NCBI GenBank assembly: GCA_016929305.1
Contig: JAFGJC010000381.1
Span: 1 to 6,692 of the forward strand
Reading direction: 5' to 3'
Origin: a candidate division CSSED10-310 bacterium
GTDB taxonomy: Bacteria; CSSED10-310; JAFGJC01
Length of the DNA stretch: 6,692 nt
The translations under genes were made by a program, and so were the position numbers. Below the pieces are notes generated by a model that did not search any database, was not told where the DNA came from, and saw only the letters and a program-made list of their open reading frames with translations. The number at the start of each line of letters is the position of its first letter. The stretch's first letter is position 1. Below, piece after piece: positions 5,987 through 6,692 of this stretch.

Positions 5987-6692
5987 TTCTTATGTCCTCG
6001 AATCTCCGAAATACACGGTTTATACCCAGATAATTCGTAAATTCAGCTATCATGTTTTCAATGGTCAGGTGTGGTTTACTCAGAATCTTTCTGAATCTGC
6101 TCACTGATAAATCGGGAAAACATACTGATAATAATTTCGGGAGTTCAGGACTCATTTCGGGATCAGGAGGAACCAATAGCCCATTCGATATTTTTTTGCG
6201 GTAACTCAGTTCAACATGGGGATCGCTACTGGCAATATGCTGATCAGAACGTGAACATGATCCTTTTTTTTTCGCATGTTTTGATTCGGATAATGTAATA
6301 CCCAAAGAACGAAGCTTTTTTATCTCCAATGAAGCAACATCCGTTTGTTTCTCAAGAATTTCCGCTGGAATTTCCCATGAATATTGCGTAATGACATCCC
6401 CACCTTTTAGCACAAGAAATTTCCATGAAGTTGGTATATCCATCTCCAGTACAAGACCGGATTGATCAGTTTCGAAGGTAAGTGATTGTGCCAGGTTTGA
6501 CAGCATGTTGAGTGGCGACACAAAAATTGCGGTCCAGTCTTCTCCATCTGGAGCAATTATGACTTCACATTCCGCTTTAGAGAAATCGGTTCCTTCCATC
6601 TTTTTCCAGCCGCGTTTTGACATGAAATTGAAAATACCTTCTACTAGTTCTGGAAGATGGGTCCTCCACAGATAAAGATTTGCAATATTCAC
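5931..6692 (-). CDS. unrecognised protein, 5' end at or beyond the window edge
   Basis: The frame is open from the right edge to TGA (5933-5931), 253 codons. The edge codon is GTG, which could be a start, but the gene may well continue outside. Residues about 7-115 look like one mixed alpha/beta domain containing LYLWRTHLPELVEGI, CEVIIAPDGEDWTAIFVSPLNML and LVLEMDIPTSWKFLVLKGG. Residues about 135-170 form a polar linker rich in K, S and H (HAKKKGSCSRSDQH), encoded in part by nine consecutive A. Residues about 178-235 are mostly helical, including PELPKLLSVCFPDLSVSRFRKIL and HLTIENMIAEFTNYLG. No signal peptide, membrane segment or catalytic motif is visible. I do not recognise the family. The C-terminus RCGSHWRYFSFM may be an artefact or mutation, because a better-looking continuation exists one frame away (to 5861). 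It lies upstream of tldD on the same strand, but a promoter and weak terminator intervene. Confidence 0.7.
   Translation of the reverse strand: MNIANLYLWRTHLPELVEGIFNFMSKRGWKKMEGTDFSKAECEVIIAPDGEDWTAIFVSPLNMLSNLAQSLTFETDQSGLVLEMDIPTSWKFLVLKGGDVITQYSWEIPAEILEKQTDVASLEIKKLRSLGITLSESKHAKKKGSCSRSDQHIASSDPHVELSYRKKISNGLLVPPDPEMSPELPKLLSVCFPDLSVSRFRKILSKPHLTIENMIAEFTNYLGINRVFRRFEDIRNDPEIKRCGSHWRYFSFM

Overview
The window looks like chromosomal DNA from a bacterium of low-to-middling GC (about 40-45% by eye). Strong Shine-Dalgarno sites (AAGGAGG, GGAGG, AAGGAG), sigma70-like promoters and tight gene packing point to Bacteria. The gene set (queH, tldD/pmbA, a hisC-like gene, a DegT-type aminotransferase) occurs in many phyla, so no finer taxonomy is supported. 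I see no IS element, integrase, tRNA, rRNA or CRISPR array.

Layout, left to right. (1) Positions 1-224, + strand: the last 73 codons of an unrecognised protein. (2) 229-1332, - strand: a complete DegT/DnrJ/EryC1/StrS aminotransferase, 4 bp tail-to-tail from the first gene. (3) 1333-1472: a divergent control region with a candidate promoter on each strand. (4) 1473-2018, + strand: queH, epoxyqueuosine reductase of tRNA queuosine synthesis. (5) 2015-5794, - strand: an apparent three-gene operon transcribed tldD -> pmbA -> hisC-like. The tldD/pmbA gap is 1 bp and the pmbA/hisC gap 26 bp. The hisC-like stop overlaps the queH stop in a shared CTAG. (6) 5795-5930: the tldD leader, with a good sigma70-like promoter, a 10-bp palindrome near the predicted transcript start and a weak terminator-like element. 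(7) 5931-6692, - strand: an unrecognised protein open to the window edge. A 41-codon open frame with coding character (5861-5986) overlaps its 3' end in another frame. It may be a small gene, or the true C-terminus displaced by an indel in an A4 run.

How the genes work together. TldD (with its HExxxH metal site) and PmbA/TldE (lacking it) should form the known heterodimeric peptidase. The hisC-like aminotransferase appears co-transcribed with it, but no other histidine gene is present, so its substrate is open. The DegT enzyme (nucleotide-sugar amination) and QueH (tRNA modification) look like independent housekeeping or accessory functions. The clearest anomalies are the reading-frame problem at 5861-5986 and the pairing of a peptidase operon with a lone aminotransferase. 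I found no convincing new defence, RiPP or mobile system.
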